A DNA stretch of 64,000 nucleotides from Pseudovibrio sp. Alg231-02 (GTDB taxonomy: Bacteria > Pseudomonadota > Alphaproteobacteria > Rhizobiales > Stappiaceae), in assembly GCF_900143565.1 (NCBI RefSeq), contig NZ_FREX01000001.1:759068-823067 (forward strand). The letters are read 5' to 3'. A program made the translations under genes and the position numbers. Positions 26,053 through 35,403 of the stretch are shown here, one piece after another; the stretch's first letter is position 1; each line of letters starts with the position of its first letter. The notes beneath the pieces were generated by a model. It was not told where the DNA came from. It worked only from the letters and a program-made list of their open reading frames with translations, and did no database searches.

Positions 26053-26073
26053 GGCGCAGCGTGGTGCTGCGCC
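26053..26073. terminator. Strong stem-loop between convergent genes
   Basis: GGCGCAGC (26053-26060) and GCTGCGCC (26066-26073) form a perfect 8-bp GC-rich stem with a 5-nt loop between the ends of the gene at 25366-26034 and the minus-strand gene at 26083-26616. No long T-run follows, so termination strength is uncertain. Confidence 0.6.
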
Positions 26074-26082
26074 CAACTCATT

Positions 26083-26616
26083 TTAAGGCATCGGAAATGC
26101 CGTTCGAATTACCCAATTTCCATCCACCCATTTCATGACAAACCGGATTTGTGATGGTGTGAAAGATGTCCCTTCCTGGCCACAATACACCCGTGGACCA
26201 GCAGCAAATGGATTATTATCAGTGAGGATTGAGCCAGCTTTACAATTGTATCCAATAAATGCAGCCGGTTTAGTTGCAAAATCTGCCTGTACAAGGTCGA
26301 TCTCTACATTTGCAGCAGAACCCGTTGTTTCACAATTACCAGCGCCTCTTGCAAGGAAAATGGCAGCAACGCTTTCATATTGATCTTCATCCAGGAAAAA
26401 TGTGTCTGTTTGCTTTGCTTGTGCATCTGCATCACTGCTGTAGATGCCTTCATTGATCACATGCTTTGCGATATGTCCGCCTTGGTCTCGATTTGTGTCC
26501 AGCTCAGATGAAGCAATTACGCTGTCAATGGTTCGGCATTGTTGAAGGGCAGCATTTGCCTCGACCGAAATCGATAGGAAAGCAGCAATTGCTGCAAGGA
26601 TACTCAGAAATTTCAT
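26083..26616 (-). CDS. Secreted hypothetical protein
   Basis: A 177-residue protein with a clear Sec signal peptide (MKFLSILAAIAAFLSISVEA, cleavage after ANA near residue 22). The mature protein has four cysteines, in QCRTID, GNCETTG, YNCKAG and VYCGQEG, likely two disulphides for a periplasmic location. The C-terminus VMKWVDGNWVIRTAFPMP resembles the last strands of NTF2-like or similar alpha/beta folds. I do not recognise the family. The gene lies 101 bp downstream of a secreted trypsin-like protease on the same strand, so it may be co-expressed with it. Confidence 0.7.
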   Translation of the reverse strand: MKFLSILAAIAAFLSISVEANAALQQCRTIDSVIASSELDTNRDQGGHIAKHVINEGIYSSDADAQAKQTDTFFLDEDQYESVAAIFLARGAGNCETTGSAANVEIDLVQADFATKPAAFIGYNCKAGSILTDNNPFAAGPRVYCGQEGTSFTPSQIRFVMKWVDGNWVIRTAFPMP

Positions 26617-26717
26617 GGGTTTGTCCCTTGTTGTTTTTCGTTGGCAACAAGAGACAGGACGGGCTGGATCGGTGTGTGTGAGGCTGTGTTGGGCTTAAGG
26701 TAAAGGCAGGCTTAAGC

Positions 26718-27503
26718 TTATTTACCTTCGCAGGTCGTTTTGTCGAGAAGGTGGGACCAGACATTCTTTGGCACTGCGATGGAGAATTTGTTTTGGGCGG
26801 AGGCGACCATGATGGCGGTGAGTTTGAGTTTTCCGCCTTCGTCCACCATCACCGGACCACCGGAGCCGCCGTAGTTGGTGTCGCAGCTGGTGAGCCAGAG
26901 GTTGCCGCGGTCTTTCAGCAGTTTGCAGTTTTTATCGGCGGCTAGCAAAAACGGACGATCACGAGCATATCCGGCGCTGGTGATGTCGAGGTTTTGGGTG
27001 ACTTCCTGCGATTTGCTGATCACTGACATCGGTGGCACATCCAGCGGCTTTGAGAGTATGATTACGCCAACATCGGTTGCGGCATGCTTCAACGTCGGGC
27101 GGGTGGTGAAGGTGTAGCCATCCAGCAAGTAGGTGCAGGCAGCTGTGGTGTGGGCGATGAATTTGTCCCGGCGCACCCCGGCCACGAAGTTGATTTTGGA
27201 GGGAACGTGCGCTTTACCGGTGCGGGCGTTGTACAGGCAATGGGCGGCGGTGATGACCATGCGATCTGAGATCAATGTACCGGAGCACATGGAGCGGGAG
27301 CGGAACCCGGCGACGTTGACGCGGCCAATGGCGCTCCATGGTTTGTCCCAGCTGTCGATGATTTCGCGGTTATCTTCGCCAATGATGCCGGGAAAGAACT
27401 TTTCCGATTTACTGGGCTTATCCTGCGCCTGTGTTGCGGCTGCGCCCAGCGCGATGAGGAGAGCAGCCCCTAAGGTGCATTTGGAAAGCAAGTTCAACAG
27501 CAT
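26718..27503 (-). CDS. Secreted trypsin-like serine protease (S1 family)
   Basis: A 261-residue secreted protease. A signal peptide (about residues 1-26, ending ATQA) precedes a chymotrypsin-fold domain. The catalytic triad is visible: His88 in VITAAHCL, Asp144 in AATDVGVIIL, Ser214 in NYGGSGGPVMV. The residue before the active-site Ser is Gly where most S1 enzymes have Asp (GDSGGP), as in several bacterial glutamyl-endopeptidase-like proteins. Cys73/Cys89 could form the classic disulphide by the His. The short segment between the signal and the domain (27-60) may be a propeptide. Specificity cannot be read. Confidence 0.9.
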   Translation of the reverse strand: MLLNLLSKCTLGAALLIALGAAATQAQDKPSKSEKFFPGIIGEDNREIIDSWDKPWSAIGRVNVAGFRSRSMCSGTLISDRMVITAAHCLYNARTGKAHVPSKINFVAGVRRDKFIAHTTAACTYLLDGYTFTTRPTLKHAATDVGVIILSKPLDVPPMSVISKSQEVTQNLDITSAGYARDRPFLLAADKNCKLLKDRGNLWLTSCDTNYGGSGGPVMVDEGGKLKLTAIMVASAQNKFSIAVPKNVWSHLLDKTTCEGK

Positions 27504-27596
27504 AAGCAGGTCCTATCACGCCAGTTACGGCAGTATCGCACCTGCTGTTATATGCGGCCTGCGGGCATTCGCCCAGAATAAAAATGCTATTGCTGG

Positions 27597-28058
27597 TTAC
27601 TCAGCTTTTTCATCCGCACGGGCCTGCGCGATCACCGGCAGATCCATATTGCCATCCTGGAACTTGAAGTTGAACTGGATGCTGCTGATTTTCCAAGCCC
27701 CGCCCTCATGCACTAATGCGATGTGGTAGGTGCCATAGACCACCCATATGTCGCCGCCTTCTGCTCCATCAATAAAGTGGGTGGCAGTGGCATGGACTTT
27801 GACTGTGGCTTTTTGCTCTTTGGATTCAACAAGTGCATTGCCGATCTGGTGATGGGTCTGATCAAAACCGGGCAGCAGCTCTTTCCATGCGGTTGTGATC
27901 GCTTCCGGCGTCAGGTCAACGGGTTCCCCTGCCCCGAAGGAGGAATAGTCCAGATGAACAAGGCCAGTCATCGCAGCTTCGACAGACGCCCAATTTCGGT
28001 CATCGACATCAATAAAGAAACGACTTATGCGATTTTGGATTGGCCCAATAGTATCCAT
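27597..28058 (-). CDS. SnoaL/NTF2-like domain protein
   Basis: A 153-residue protein with the SnoaL-like pattern: N-terminal helix IQNRISRFFIDVDDRNWASV followed by MTGLVHLDYSSFG, a middle helix (TPEAITTAWKELLPGFDQTHH), and C-terminal beta strands (IWVVYGTYHIALVHEGGAWKISSIQF). This cone-shaped fold serves polyketide cyclases, isomerases and many proteins without known activity. No neighbouring gene shows a substrate. It is cytoplasmic. Confidence 0.8.
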   Translation of the reverse strand: MDTIGPIQNRISRFFIDVDDRNWASVEAAMTGLVHLDYSSFGAGEPVDLTPEAITTAWKELLPGFDQTHHQIGNALVESKEQKATVKVHATATHFIDGAEGGDIWVVYGTYHIALVHEGGAWKISSIQFNFKFQDGNMDLPVIAQARADEKAE

Positions 28059-28327
28059 CTACATGCTCCCAGCTGGTCAGGGCATCCGGCAATGCTCTAA
28101 CTATTTGTTTTCGCGCGTATCCATCTGTCGAAATCCGGTGTGCATTTCAGGGATAAGCCCGAGTTCGTCTCCAAAGAGTACCATAGCCGCAGACAGACTA
28201 GCGCATTTGCCTGCACTACATACCTAAGGAATATAACGGTTACGCAGCGGAATGAGCACCTTCTTCCGGTTCTATGGTTTTCAGAGGTATAATTCTCTGC
28301 CGTATTTCCGCCACAAATAGTGACGGA

Positions 28328-29323
28328 TTACTGATCTTTGGGCCGGTGGATCAGGCGGGTCGCAATGGTTTTGCTGTGTGGTTGCTCACTGCTCATGGTC
28401 TGGGTCATGGCCTGCAATGCAGCTTCGGCCCATTCAGGTTCCTGCTGCTTGATTGACCAGATCTCATTAGGCAGGAAGGACAGCATCTTGTCGTCATCAA
28501 AGGTGGCAAGGCGTAGCTGGGCCGGGATGTGCCCGAGCCTCTCGCGCAGGACTGCTAAAGCTCCCTCCAGAACCGGCAAAGAGGATGCCATCAGGTTTTG
28601 TGGGGCAGTGCCGAGCTTGTCCCAAAGGGTCTGCATCATCTGCTCGCCATCCTGCGTGCGGTTGCGGGCCGACCGGAGTGTCCAGTCTTCGCCTGCGTTT
28701 TCCGGCATAACATCCAGATATCCGCGTGCACGCTCGATGATGGTGGGTTGATTGCTGCCGCCGATCAGGAAGTAGACCGGTTCATTCCCCGCGGCCTTTG
28801 CAATGGCTGCAGTCAGATCTTTTGCACCCTCAAAGTTGCTTGAGGTGATGACGGGGGCATCGGTGTTGCCGTAGTCGCGATCCAGAAACACCATTGGCTT
28901 GGTGATGGTGTTGCCCAAATGTTGCTGGCTGCCGGAGGTGGACGAGACCACAAACAGGCCATCCACATTGCGCTGAACAAGACCGTTTGCCAGCTCCTTC
29001 TCCGTCTCCTCATCTGAGTTGGAGCAACTGATGATGAGCTGATAGCCGGTTTCGCGGCACCGGTGTTCCAGCTCTTCAGAGAGTTTGGCGAAGAATGGAT
29101 TGGCTAGGCGCGGAATGATCAGGCCAAAGGTGTTGGTGCGTTTGAGCTTGAGGCTTCGGGCGGTCAGGTCGAACTTAACGCCATGCTCTTCCACATATTC
29201 ACGAATGCGGGCCTGGGTGGCTTTGCTGATGCGGTACTTCTCTGCCTTGCCGCCCAGCACCAGTCGCACTGTGGTGATGGAGACGCCGAGCGCCTTTGCA
29301 ATTTCATCCGGCTTTTTGGCCAT
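28328..29323 (-). CDS. LacI-family transcriptional regulator
   Basis: A 331-residue regulator. The N-terminal helix-turn-helix reads DEIAKALGVSITTVRLVLGG (about residues 5-25) and the hinge helix RSLKLKRTNTFGLIIP lies near 58-74. The rest is a periplasmic-binding-protein-like sugar sensor domain (FFAKLSEELEHRCRETGYQL, DGLFVVSS). It lies on the same strand 265 bp downstream of the isomerase gene and is the obvious candidate to bind the palindrome upstream of the kinase gene. Confidence 0.92.
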   Translation of the reverse strand: MAKKPDEIAKALGVSITTVRLVLGGKAEKYRISKATQARIREYVEEHGVKFDLTARSLKLKRTNTFGLIIPRLANPFFAKLSEELEHRCRETGYQLIISCSNSDEETEKELANGLVQRNVDGLFVVSSTSGSQQHLGNTITKPMVFLDRDYGNTDAPVITSSNFEGAKDLTAAIAKAAGNEPVYFLIGGSNQPTIIERARGYLDVMPENAGEDWTLRSARNRTQDGEQMMQTLWDKLGTAPQNLMASSLPVLEGALAVLRERLGHIPAQLRLATFDDDKMLSFLPNEIWSIKQQEPEWAEAALQAMTQTMSSEQPHSKTIATRLIHRPKDQ

Positions 29324-29588
29324 TGCGTCGTTTCTCGCCCTGATTTCTTCAGAGCCCCTCCTCGCTTGCTTGCGGTCGCAGAGTACGCTCTAACCCATTG
29401 CTCCGGCGTATATCCTTTTGCGAAGTGCATTCAGCATGCCTCACAAATACGCTTGAATGTCGAGTGGTAGTCAGCCTTCCTCAAATTGCCAAGTAGAATA
29501 TGGCAGGTGCGGGCTGGTGTCCGTGGATATCCCGCGGCATTTGCGTGAGTTTGAGCACCACGCGATGCTCAAACTCATTTTCAAAGCC

Positions 29589-31229
29589 TCAGAGCATGTC
29601 CTTCGCAGAACCTGCGATTTTGACATTAATGCCCTGTGTGAGTGCCTGAGCCACGAATGCCTGCAGCACATCGCGCAGCTTGTCTTCCGGCACATAAGCC
29701 ACTGTGATGTGGTTGGACTGGTGCCCTGCCATCAGATCGTCACGGCCAACACCATCGAGTGTGCAGTTCATCAATGGCCACTCATAGGTGGTGGCTTTGC
29801 GGCGACGCTCGAACTCGTCTTCCGGCAATTCAACCGCATGGCCTGTGCCGATGTGCATGATGACCTGTGTGCCCTCATAATGCGCCCGCGCCCAGAAGAA
29901 TGCTCCCGCCTTACACTGGCCCGCAATGCTGGAACCGCCTTTGGGGAAGTACATGGCTGGCTGGCGATAGCCTGTCGCGCCTGCAACACCGCCTTTGAGA
30001 TGTTCAAAGGGAACGGAGCCAGAGATTTCGAAGTCCCAATAGAAGGTGCCTTCATACTCACTGCCCCAGCGCACATCATGTAGCGTGGTTTCTGCTGGCA
30101 GGCCCATGGCATCCAGCAGGCGCCACATCATGGTTTGCGGAATAGCAGTGCCCATGTCCACTTCGTTGATGCATGGGATTGGTTTGCCTTCCCAGATGAT
30201 GGAGCCGTCTTCGTCCGGGATCGGGAAGCGCACTGTTGAGCCGATTGCCCCCTCGGCGAAGTCAGAAGCCGCGCAGCTGTCTTTCAGGCCTTGCTGATAC
30301 TGCACACCAACGGCAGAGAGACCGAAGCGCGTGGTGAAGCGGGCCATGGCGATCATCATGGCGCATTGTTCCAGCACCTGCTCGCGGGTCAGCTCAGTTG
30401 CATCATCGCTGCCGAACTGGAAGGTCATGCCCCGGTCCTCGTAGAACTTCAGGCATTCTTCACGCAGTGACTGAGGCACTTTCTCCATTTCGACCAGAAG
30501 CGCAGATTGCGAGAGGCTTTCCAGCGGCATGCCGATATCTGTGAGAGCTTTGACCGGGAAGTAGCCGTTTATCATGCCCATGCAGAAGGTATCGAACAGA
30601 CCAAGGATGGCTTTGTTCTTGAGGATGTACTCGCCTACCTGTTGCCCTGCCTGACCAGCTGGGGTTTGCAAAACCGCATGGTTTGCGGAGACATCTTGCA
30701 GATAGGAGGTGTCATGGCTGAGTTTGCCATCCTTCAGCCATGTGGTGAGGCTTGAGTTGAAGAACTCGTCCTCAAACGACTGGGACCACAGACGGGAATA
30801 GTCTACGCCAAGGCTTGTCAAAGACCCTGCCATACAGAGCATGCCGACGAGACCCGGCCATGTGCCATCAAAGTTGGCAAGCAGCAGGATTGGTCCTTTG
30901 TGTTTTGCAAGGGATGGCGCGATGTGGTGTGAGTACTGCCATGCAGTGAGCAACACGATGAGCGGGGCCTCCGGATCAATCCGCGCAAACAGCTCCGAGC
31001 CTTCTTTTTGCGAAGAAATGAAACCGTGGCCGCGCACTGCATCATACTCATGGGCACGCTTCATCTTGAAGCCCTGTGCGGTCAGCGCAGTTTCCAACCG
31101 CTGCGCGTAATCCTCAAAGGTTGGCCAACAAGCGACGTTGGCGCTTTCACGAAGGTCGGCATTGGTGACAACAAGGATTTCCTTGTCCGCTACACAGATA
31201 GGCGCTGGGGCCTGTGGCAGGTTGAGCAC
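29589..31229 (-). CDS. L-fucose isomerase-family ketol isomerase
   Basis: A 546-residue enzyme of the fucose/arabinose isomerase superfamily, which interconverts aldoses and ketoses at a Mn2+ site. Family-like segments include GLFDTFCMGMINGYFPVKAL and, near the end, a His-rich stretch (MHIGTGHAVELPEDE). The open frame continues 67 codons further, but those overlap the kinase gene; AGGAGG lies 8 bp before GTG 31229, which is the likely start. It follows the FGGY kinase gene by 29 bp. FucI-type enzymes also accept D-arabinose, which they convert to D-ribulose; with the kinase this would give ribulose 5-phosphate. The substrate is inferred. Confidence 0.82.
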   Translation of the reverse strand: MLNLPQAPAPICVADKEILVVTNADLRESANVACWPTFEDYAQRLETALTAQGFKMKRAHEYDAVRGHGFISSQKEGSELFARIDPEAPLIVLLTAWQYSHHIAPSLAKHKGPILLLANFDGTWPGLVGMLCMAGSLTSLGVDYSRLWSQSFEDEFFNSSLTTWLKDGKLSHDTSYLQDVSANHAVLQTPAGQAGQQVGEYILKNKAILGLFDTFCMGMINGYFPVKALTDIGMPLESLSQSALLVEMEKVPQSLREECLKFYEDRGMTFQFGSDDATELTREQVLEQCAMMIAMARFTTRFGLSAVGVQYQQGLKDSCAASDFAEGAIGSTVRFPIPDEDGSIIWEGKPIPCINEVDMGTAIPQTMMWRLLDAMGLPAETTLHDVRWGSEYEGTFYWDFEISGSVPFEHLKGGVAGATGYRQPAMYFPKGGSSIAGQCKAGAFFWARAHYEGTQVIMHIGTGHAVELPEDEFERRRKATTYEWPLMNCTLDGVGRDDLMAGHQSNHITVAYVPEDKLRDVLQAFVAQALTQGINVKIAGSAKDML

Positions 31230-31258
31230 GTGGTGTCCTCCTGAACTTGTTTTGATAT

Positions 31259-32848
31259 TTAAATGGCTGTTTCCATGAGCGCCTTGTGGTGCTGATGGTT
31301 GTCGTAAAGATTGAGGTAGACCTGATATTTGGCAGTGTGGAACTCTGCGGTGCTGCGCACCGGCTTGATGAGACCACCAACACGCACCAGCTTTGCGCTG
31401 GCTGATGGAATGTCCCTGAAGTCTCCGCAAGCCACGGCCCCCAGAATGGCCGCGCCCAGCGTGACGGCATCTTCTTCTTCCGCCAGCTGAATTTCACGGC
31501 CCGTGATGTTGGCATATTCTCTGAGCCAGAGCGGATTTTTGGTGGCTCCACCGCACATGAACAGCTTGGTGATGCTGTGTCCGGCCTTCGTCATTTCCTC
31601 GATGATATGGCGCGTGCCATAAGCGATGGATTGCAGAGTTGCCAGATAAAGGCGGGCCAGTGCATCCCGACCCGTTTCCAGCGTCAGGCCGGAGACAACG
31701 CCCTTTGCATGCGGATTGGCACGCGGCGAGCGGTTGCCGTGATGGTCAGAGAGGACATGAAGGCCGCGGGTCGGGTTCGCTTCCCGCGCCTCCAGATCCA
31801 GCACCCAGTTGTTGAGGAGTGCGATCTCGTGCATGTCCTGTTTGGCAGCTTCGGCTTTGAGCTCGTCATAGGCGTCAGATTGCTGGATGGTCCATTCCAC
31901 CAGAGAGCCAGCTGCGCTCTGTCCGCCCTCGCCCAGCCAGTAACCCGGCAGCATGGCGCCCCAGTACGGGCCCCAGACGCCCGGCACCATGACTGGTTTC
32001 TCGTTGACGATCATGTGGCAGTTTGAAGTGCCGCTGATGATGGCAAGACCGCCGTCCGGTTCAGCCCCAATAAGCGCTAGACCGCCTGCGTGCGCATCAA
32101 TGATGCCAGCAGCAACCGATGTTCCTGCATTGAGGCCGAGGTCCTTTGCAGCTTGCTCTGACAGACCGCCTGCGGCTTGCCCCAGATCCAGTACCTTTTC
32201 CGGTACTTTTTCCGGCAGATCATGCAGGCCAACGGCTTGCAGCATATCCTCCGCAAAGCGGCCTTCGTGGGCCAGATAGTTCCATTTACAGGTCAGCGTA
32301 CAGGTGCTGGCGGCATCCGCTCCTGTTGCTCTCCAGACCAGATAGTCGGCCAGATCAAAGAAGCGGACTGTGTTGGTGTAACGATCTGGATAATGGGTCT
32401 TGAGCCAAAGGATTTTCGGCAGTTCCATCTCAATGGAGACTTCACCGCCCACATACTTGAGTGCCTCATCGCCCGTGGCGTTGATCAGCGCCGTTTCCTC
32501 GGCAGCTCGATGGTCCATCCACATGATGATATCCTGATCAGTGTCACCATTTTCAGCGACTGAGACAGGTTTGCCCCCCTGCGCGACAGCCACAAGTGAA
32601 CAGGTGGCGTCCACACCCAACGAGCGGATCTCGTCTGCGGACACGCTTGCCTTGACCATCGCTTCTTTCATAGCCTCGCAAATCTGCTGCCAGATGTCTG
32701 CGGAGGACTGTTCTACGAAGTTGGTACGTCCATGGAACTGCTTGATGGGCCGGACTGCGAAGGCCAGCCGCTCTCCATTTTCATTGAACAGTCCTACACG
32801 TGCACTTGCAGAACCGACATCAATGCCAGCGTAACATGTCTGTTTCAT
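31259..32848 (-). CDS. FGGY-family carbohydrate kinase (ribulokinase-like)
   Basis: A 529-residue sugar kinase with two actin-like domains. The ATP-binding start CYAGIDVGSASARVGLFN and the conserved Asp-containing IIMWMDHRAAEE box (residues about 105-116) are present, as are the FFDLADYLVWRATG and AAGIIDAHAGGLALIG family segments. The latter resembles D-ribulokinase/ribitol kinase-type members more than xylulokinase or glycerol kinase. It heads an operon with the isomerase and is preceded by a LacI-type operator. Together they suggest a pathway from an aldopentose or 6-deoxyhexose to a ketose phosphate. An aldolase is not in the window, which favours a pentose. Confidence 0.85.
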   Translation of the reverse strand: MKQTCYAGIDVGSASARVGLFNENGERLAFAVRPIKQFHGRTNFVEQSSADIWQQICEAMKEAMVKASVSADEIRSLGVDATCSLVAVAQGGKPVSVAENGDTDQDIIMWMDHRAAEETALINATGDEALKYVGGEVSIEMELPKILWLKTHYPDRYTNTVRFFDLADYLVWRATGADAASTCTLTCKWNYLAHEGRFAEDMLQAVGLHDLPEKVPEKVLDLGQAAGGLSEQAAKDLGLNAGTSVAAGIIDAHAGGLALIGAEPDGGLAIISGTSNCHMIVNEKPVMVPGVWGPYWGAMLPGYWLGEGGQSAAGSLVEWTIQQSDAYDELKAEAAKQDMHEIALLNNWVLDLEAREANPTRGLHVLSDHHGNRSPRANPHAKGVVSGLTLETGRDALARLYLATLQSIAYGTRHIIEEMTKAGHSITKLFMCGGATKNPLWLREYANITGREIQLAEEEDAVTLGAAILGAVACGDFRDIPSASAKLVRVGGLIKPVRSTAEFHTAKYQVYLNLYDNHQHHKALMETAI

Positions 32849-32887
32849 ACGCGGCCTCCCCTTTCGACTCGCGATTGTTCTTCTCTC

Positions 32888-32919
32888 CTGCTAACTACAC
32901 CTGCTAACTCGTGTTAGCA
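32888..32919. promoter_or_regulatory. LacI-type operator upstream of the kinase gene
   Basis: TGCTAACTCGTGTTAGCA at 32902-32919 is a palindrome with 7-bp perfect arms and a 4-bp centre. A third half-site, CTGCTAAC, lies at 32889-32896. The site is 54-71 bp before the kinase start and is placed to block its promoter; the LacI gene at the end of the cluster is the natural ligand. Confidence 0.75.
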
Positions 32920-33134
32920 AGTGCAAAGCAAATGACATTTATGCAAAAATTCTCATAATGCAGCGTCTCTTAGCGTCAGGATCACCAAGCAGCTTCAGGC
33001 TTTTCCCAGGCCTGTTCTGCCTCCAACGACCGCAGGTTCTTTTTCGGGAACACGCAGTGGATGCAGACAGCAAAGCAGGCCGGAGGATGGTTCCGCCAGC
33101 CACTGATTTTCAGGATTTGTGTGGTTCAGGAGAG

Positions 33135-33584
33135 TTACTTCGGCTCTTTCGAGCGGTTTTGTGCATCACACAGCAGACGGGCGAAGAACCCGTAACCGAT
33201 GCCAAACGCAAGTGCGCGGACTACCAGGTCAATGATGAAGAAGAGCCCCATCTCATCTCCGGTAAAGGATGGGACCGGGCTGAGCGCACCAGCATAATCA
33301 CTGCCGGACAGCAGATAGCTGCGCACCATCATGGAAATGGGAATGCTGACTGTGAGAGAGCCGACAAACAGGCCCCAGTACACAGAGCCGGTTGGTGCTT
33401 TATGTTCGCGGCGCACAAAGATCAGGCTGACCAAAACCACAGGCAAACCGAGCTCAATGAACAGATTGCCCGCTTCTTTGATGCCATAGTGATAGACCAG
33501 TACGGTCACAGCCACCTGCACCATCGTATAGATCACGATGAACGAGCTGAGATAGAACCAGAGAGAGCGGCGCAGTTGTGTCAT
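33135..33584 (-). CDS. Four-helix membrane protein, ABZJ_00895-like
   Basis: A 149-residue inner-membrane protein with four hydrophobic segments (about 8-28, 40-56, 68-84, 112-134). The cytoplasmic loop VRREHKAPTGSVYWGLFVG resembles the FVxxHxRxPT motif of the ABZJ_00895 family, a group without known function. It lies 12 bp downstream of the GNAT gene stop on the same strand, so the two may be co-transcribed. The family call is from pattern memory. Confidence 0.6.
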   Translation of the reverse strand: MTQLRRSLWFYLSSFIVIYTMVQVAVTVLVYHYGIKEAGNLFIELGLPVVLVSLIFVRREHKAPTGSVYWGLFVGSLTVSIPISMMVRSYLLSGSDYAGALSPVPSFTGDEMGLFFIIDLVVRALAFGIGYGFFARLLCDAQNRSKEPK

Positions 33585-33596
33585 GAGAATTGCCAG

Positions 33597-34508
33597 TTAG
33601 GGGGTGGTTAGCATGCTCTCTTGACCATGAGCTGTGTTTGTTTGCAATGCTCTATGCATCTCATATTGCTGCAGTGTTTTTGTTGCCCCCAGTTTTGACA
33701 GGGCCTGCATGATGGTCTCTTCCCCTTCATCCACATTAATGAACGTGAGCGCATCTTTGTTCACACTGTCAAACGCTGCTTTGAGCAACGCAGAGGCATG
33801 GCCCTGACGGCGATATTCCGAAGCCACAGCGATTTGCATGACTGCGCCGGTTTTGCGAGTAAACGCGATATAGGCCGCCAGCTGACCATCCTGCTCAATC
33901 TTGTAGGTAGCGACACCCTCTGCCAATGCCCGGATTGCGAACGCAGTGTTCTGCCAACTGGGTGCACATTCCCACAGTTCAGCGGCATTCGTTTCGATCT
34001 CAGCCCAGTCAGCAGATACTGGTGTGCGCTCAAAGCCTCGTTCAGCAAATGCTGATTTGTGCAAGCTGAAGCACTGAAAGTCGCGCTGCGTTTGGAAGCC
34101 GAGCTTTTCGTAGGCCTTTACAGCTGCCGTGTTGCTGGTGATCACCTCCAGCTGGACGCGATGATAGCCTTGGCGAGCTGCGTGTTCTTCCACTTTGGCA
34201 AAGAGCTTGCTCGCAATACCCTTGCCTCGAGCCTGTGGCACAGTTCCGGTGGAGACTGCGTAGATGGTGCCAGGATAAGCGCCTTGCTTGCCGATGAACC
34301 AGAAGCCAACCAGCTGCTCATTCTCCACGGCTAGCCAGGACAACTCCGCGTCAAAGCCTCGAGCCATAATCATCCGCTCAAAATCGGCGAGCGGCATATC
34401 CATCTGGATGACATAATCGGAGAACGCCAAAACCATAACCTGATGCAGCTGACTTATCGCAAATTCTGAAGCCCGACGAAATAAAACCACACCCAACCCT
34501 CTCACCAC
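33597..34508 (-). CDS. Tandem GNAT-domain acetyltransferase
   Basis: A 303-residue protein with two GNAT folds. The first (about 10-150) has the acetyl-CoA pyrophosphate loop VPQARGKGIASKLF and a YEKLGF end; the second (about 165-300) has ASEYRRQGHASALL and ends SKLGA. Tandem GNATs usually keep one active half and use the other for structure. The substrate is unknown. The start is uncertain: GTG 34508 begins the frame but carries no clear ribosome binding site; GTG 34505 and 34490 are alternatives before the first strand. Confidence 0.78.
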   Translation of the reverse strand: MVRGLGVVLFRRASEFAISQLHQVMVLAFSDYVIQMDMPLADFERMIMARGFDAELSWLAVENEQLVGFWFIGKQGAYPGTIYAVSTGTVPQARGKGIASKLFAKVEEHAARQGYHRVQLEVITSNTAAVKAYEKLGFQTQRDFQCFSLHKSAFAERGFERTPVSADWAEIETNAAELWECAPSWQNTAFAIRALAEGVATYKIEQDGQLAAYIAFTRKTGAVMQIAVASEYRRQGHASALLKAAFDSVNKDALTFINVDEGEETIMQALSKLGATKTLQQYEMHRALQTNTAHGQESMLTTP

Positions 34509-34626
34509 ACTGAATCACTCAAAGTGATGCCAACACCACCTGAATACCCTAAACAGGGGCTAATGCTCAATGCGTTGGCGTGAGGATTTGGGTCGCAAGC
34601 TGTACCTCGCCCCTTCGTAGCAATTG

Positions 34627-35403
34627 TTATCGCGTTGCTCCCGACAGGACACGCATTTCGCGTTCGCGTGATTGGGCAATTGGATCTGGAGTACTTGAGT
34701 TAGAATGCGCGACCCCTGGGTGGCACATGCAAACACTATCCTGAGACGCAGTCTGCTGCCATGTTTCCAGCAAGCCGCTAAAATCACTTTTCATCGAAAA
34801 ATCGTAGATGCCTGCAAAATCCCTGTTATAGCGAATGTCATAACGATCAGCTTGTTTCTTAAACAACCAACTTAGGTAGTTCAGGAACAATGACTTAAAA
34901 CGATGAGGTCGCTTCAGAACACCCTTTAGCGGCCCCCCGCACTGCCGCACCCAACCTTTAAACCCAGCAGCATGCAATGCCTTGACGCATGCATTTCGGA
35001 TTTGGGGGAACAGATGTACATGCTCATGACCATCTACAAAATCGGGAAGACGGCCGAAATCGCGTTGAAAATTCTCAATCTGCGATGCAATCTCTTTCTC
35101 GATTTGACAGGTATTCAACTTGCGTAAGTGCGATTTGAGCAAGAGCTGCGGCATTGTTGGGAACGCAGCCCATTCTAAAGCTGAGGATGATGGCTTAAGC
35201 CAGTCCCCTGTCAACGTGATATGAAGCCCGATCTGGATATCGGGCCTCTGCTCACTCAGCGCCTTTAAGGCTGTCACGTCCTGTGGCCATGCATCTGTGA
35301 CCACCATGCACGAGGTGCCTTGAATCTTGTCGTTCTCCAGCAACCACAGAATGCTTTTGCTGATTTCCGAAGTGTAGGCGTAATCATCAGCCACCAAGCG
35401 CAT
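34627..35403 (-). CDS. YdjC/ChbG-family carbohydrate deacetylase (NaxD-like)
   Basis: A 258-residue hydrolase of the ChbG/HpnK family. Metal ligands are visible: Asp-Asp in LVADDYAY at the very start, and the DGHEHVH motif near residue 128. The frame is open further upstream, but ATG 35403 directly precedes the conserved RLVADDY strand, so the gene starts there and overlaps the glycosyltransferase gene by 17 bp. In Francisella and Bordetella, YdjC-family NaxD/LgmC removes the acetyl group from a polyprenyl-phosphate-linked N-acetyl-hexosamine before transfer to lipid A. The operon context here is the same. ChbG chitooligosaccharide or HpnK hopanoid deacetylation are the alternatives. Confidence 0.8.
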   Translation of the reverse strand: MRLVADDYAYTSEISKSILWLLENDKIQGTSCMVVTDAWPQDVTALKALSEQRPDIQIGLHITLTGDWLKPSSSALEWAAFPTMPQLLLKSHLRKLNTCQIEKEIASQIENFQRDFGRLPDFVDGHEHVHLFPQIRNACVKALHAAGFKGWVRQCGGPLKGVLKRPHRFKSLFLNYLSWLFKKQADRYDIRYNRDFAGIYDFSMKSDFSGLLETWQQTASQDSVCMCHPGVAHSNSSTPDPIAQSREREMRVLSGATR

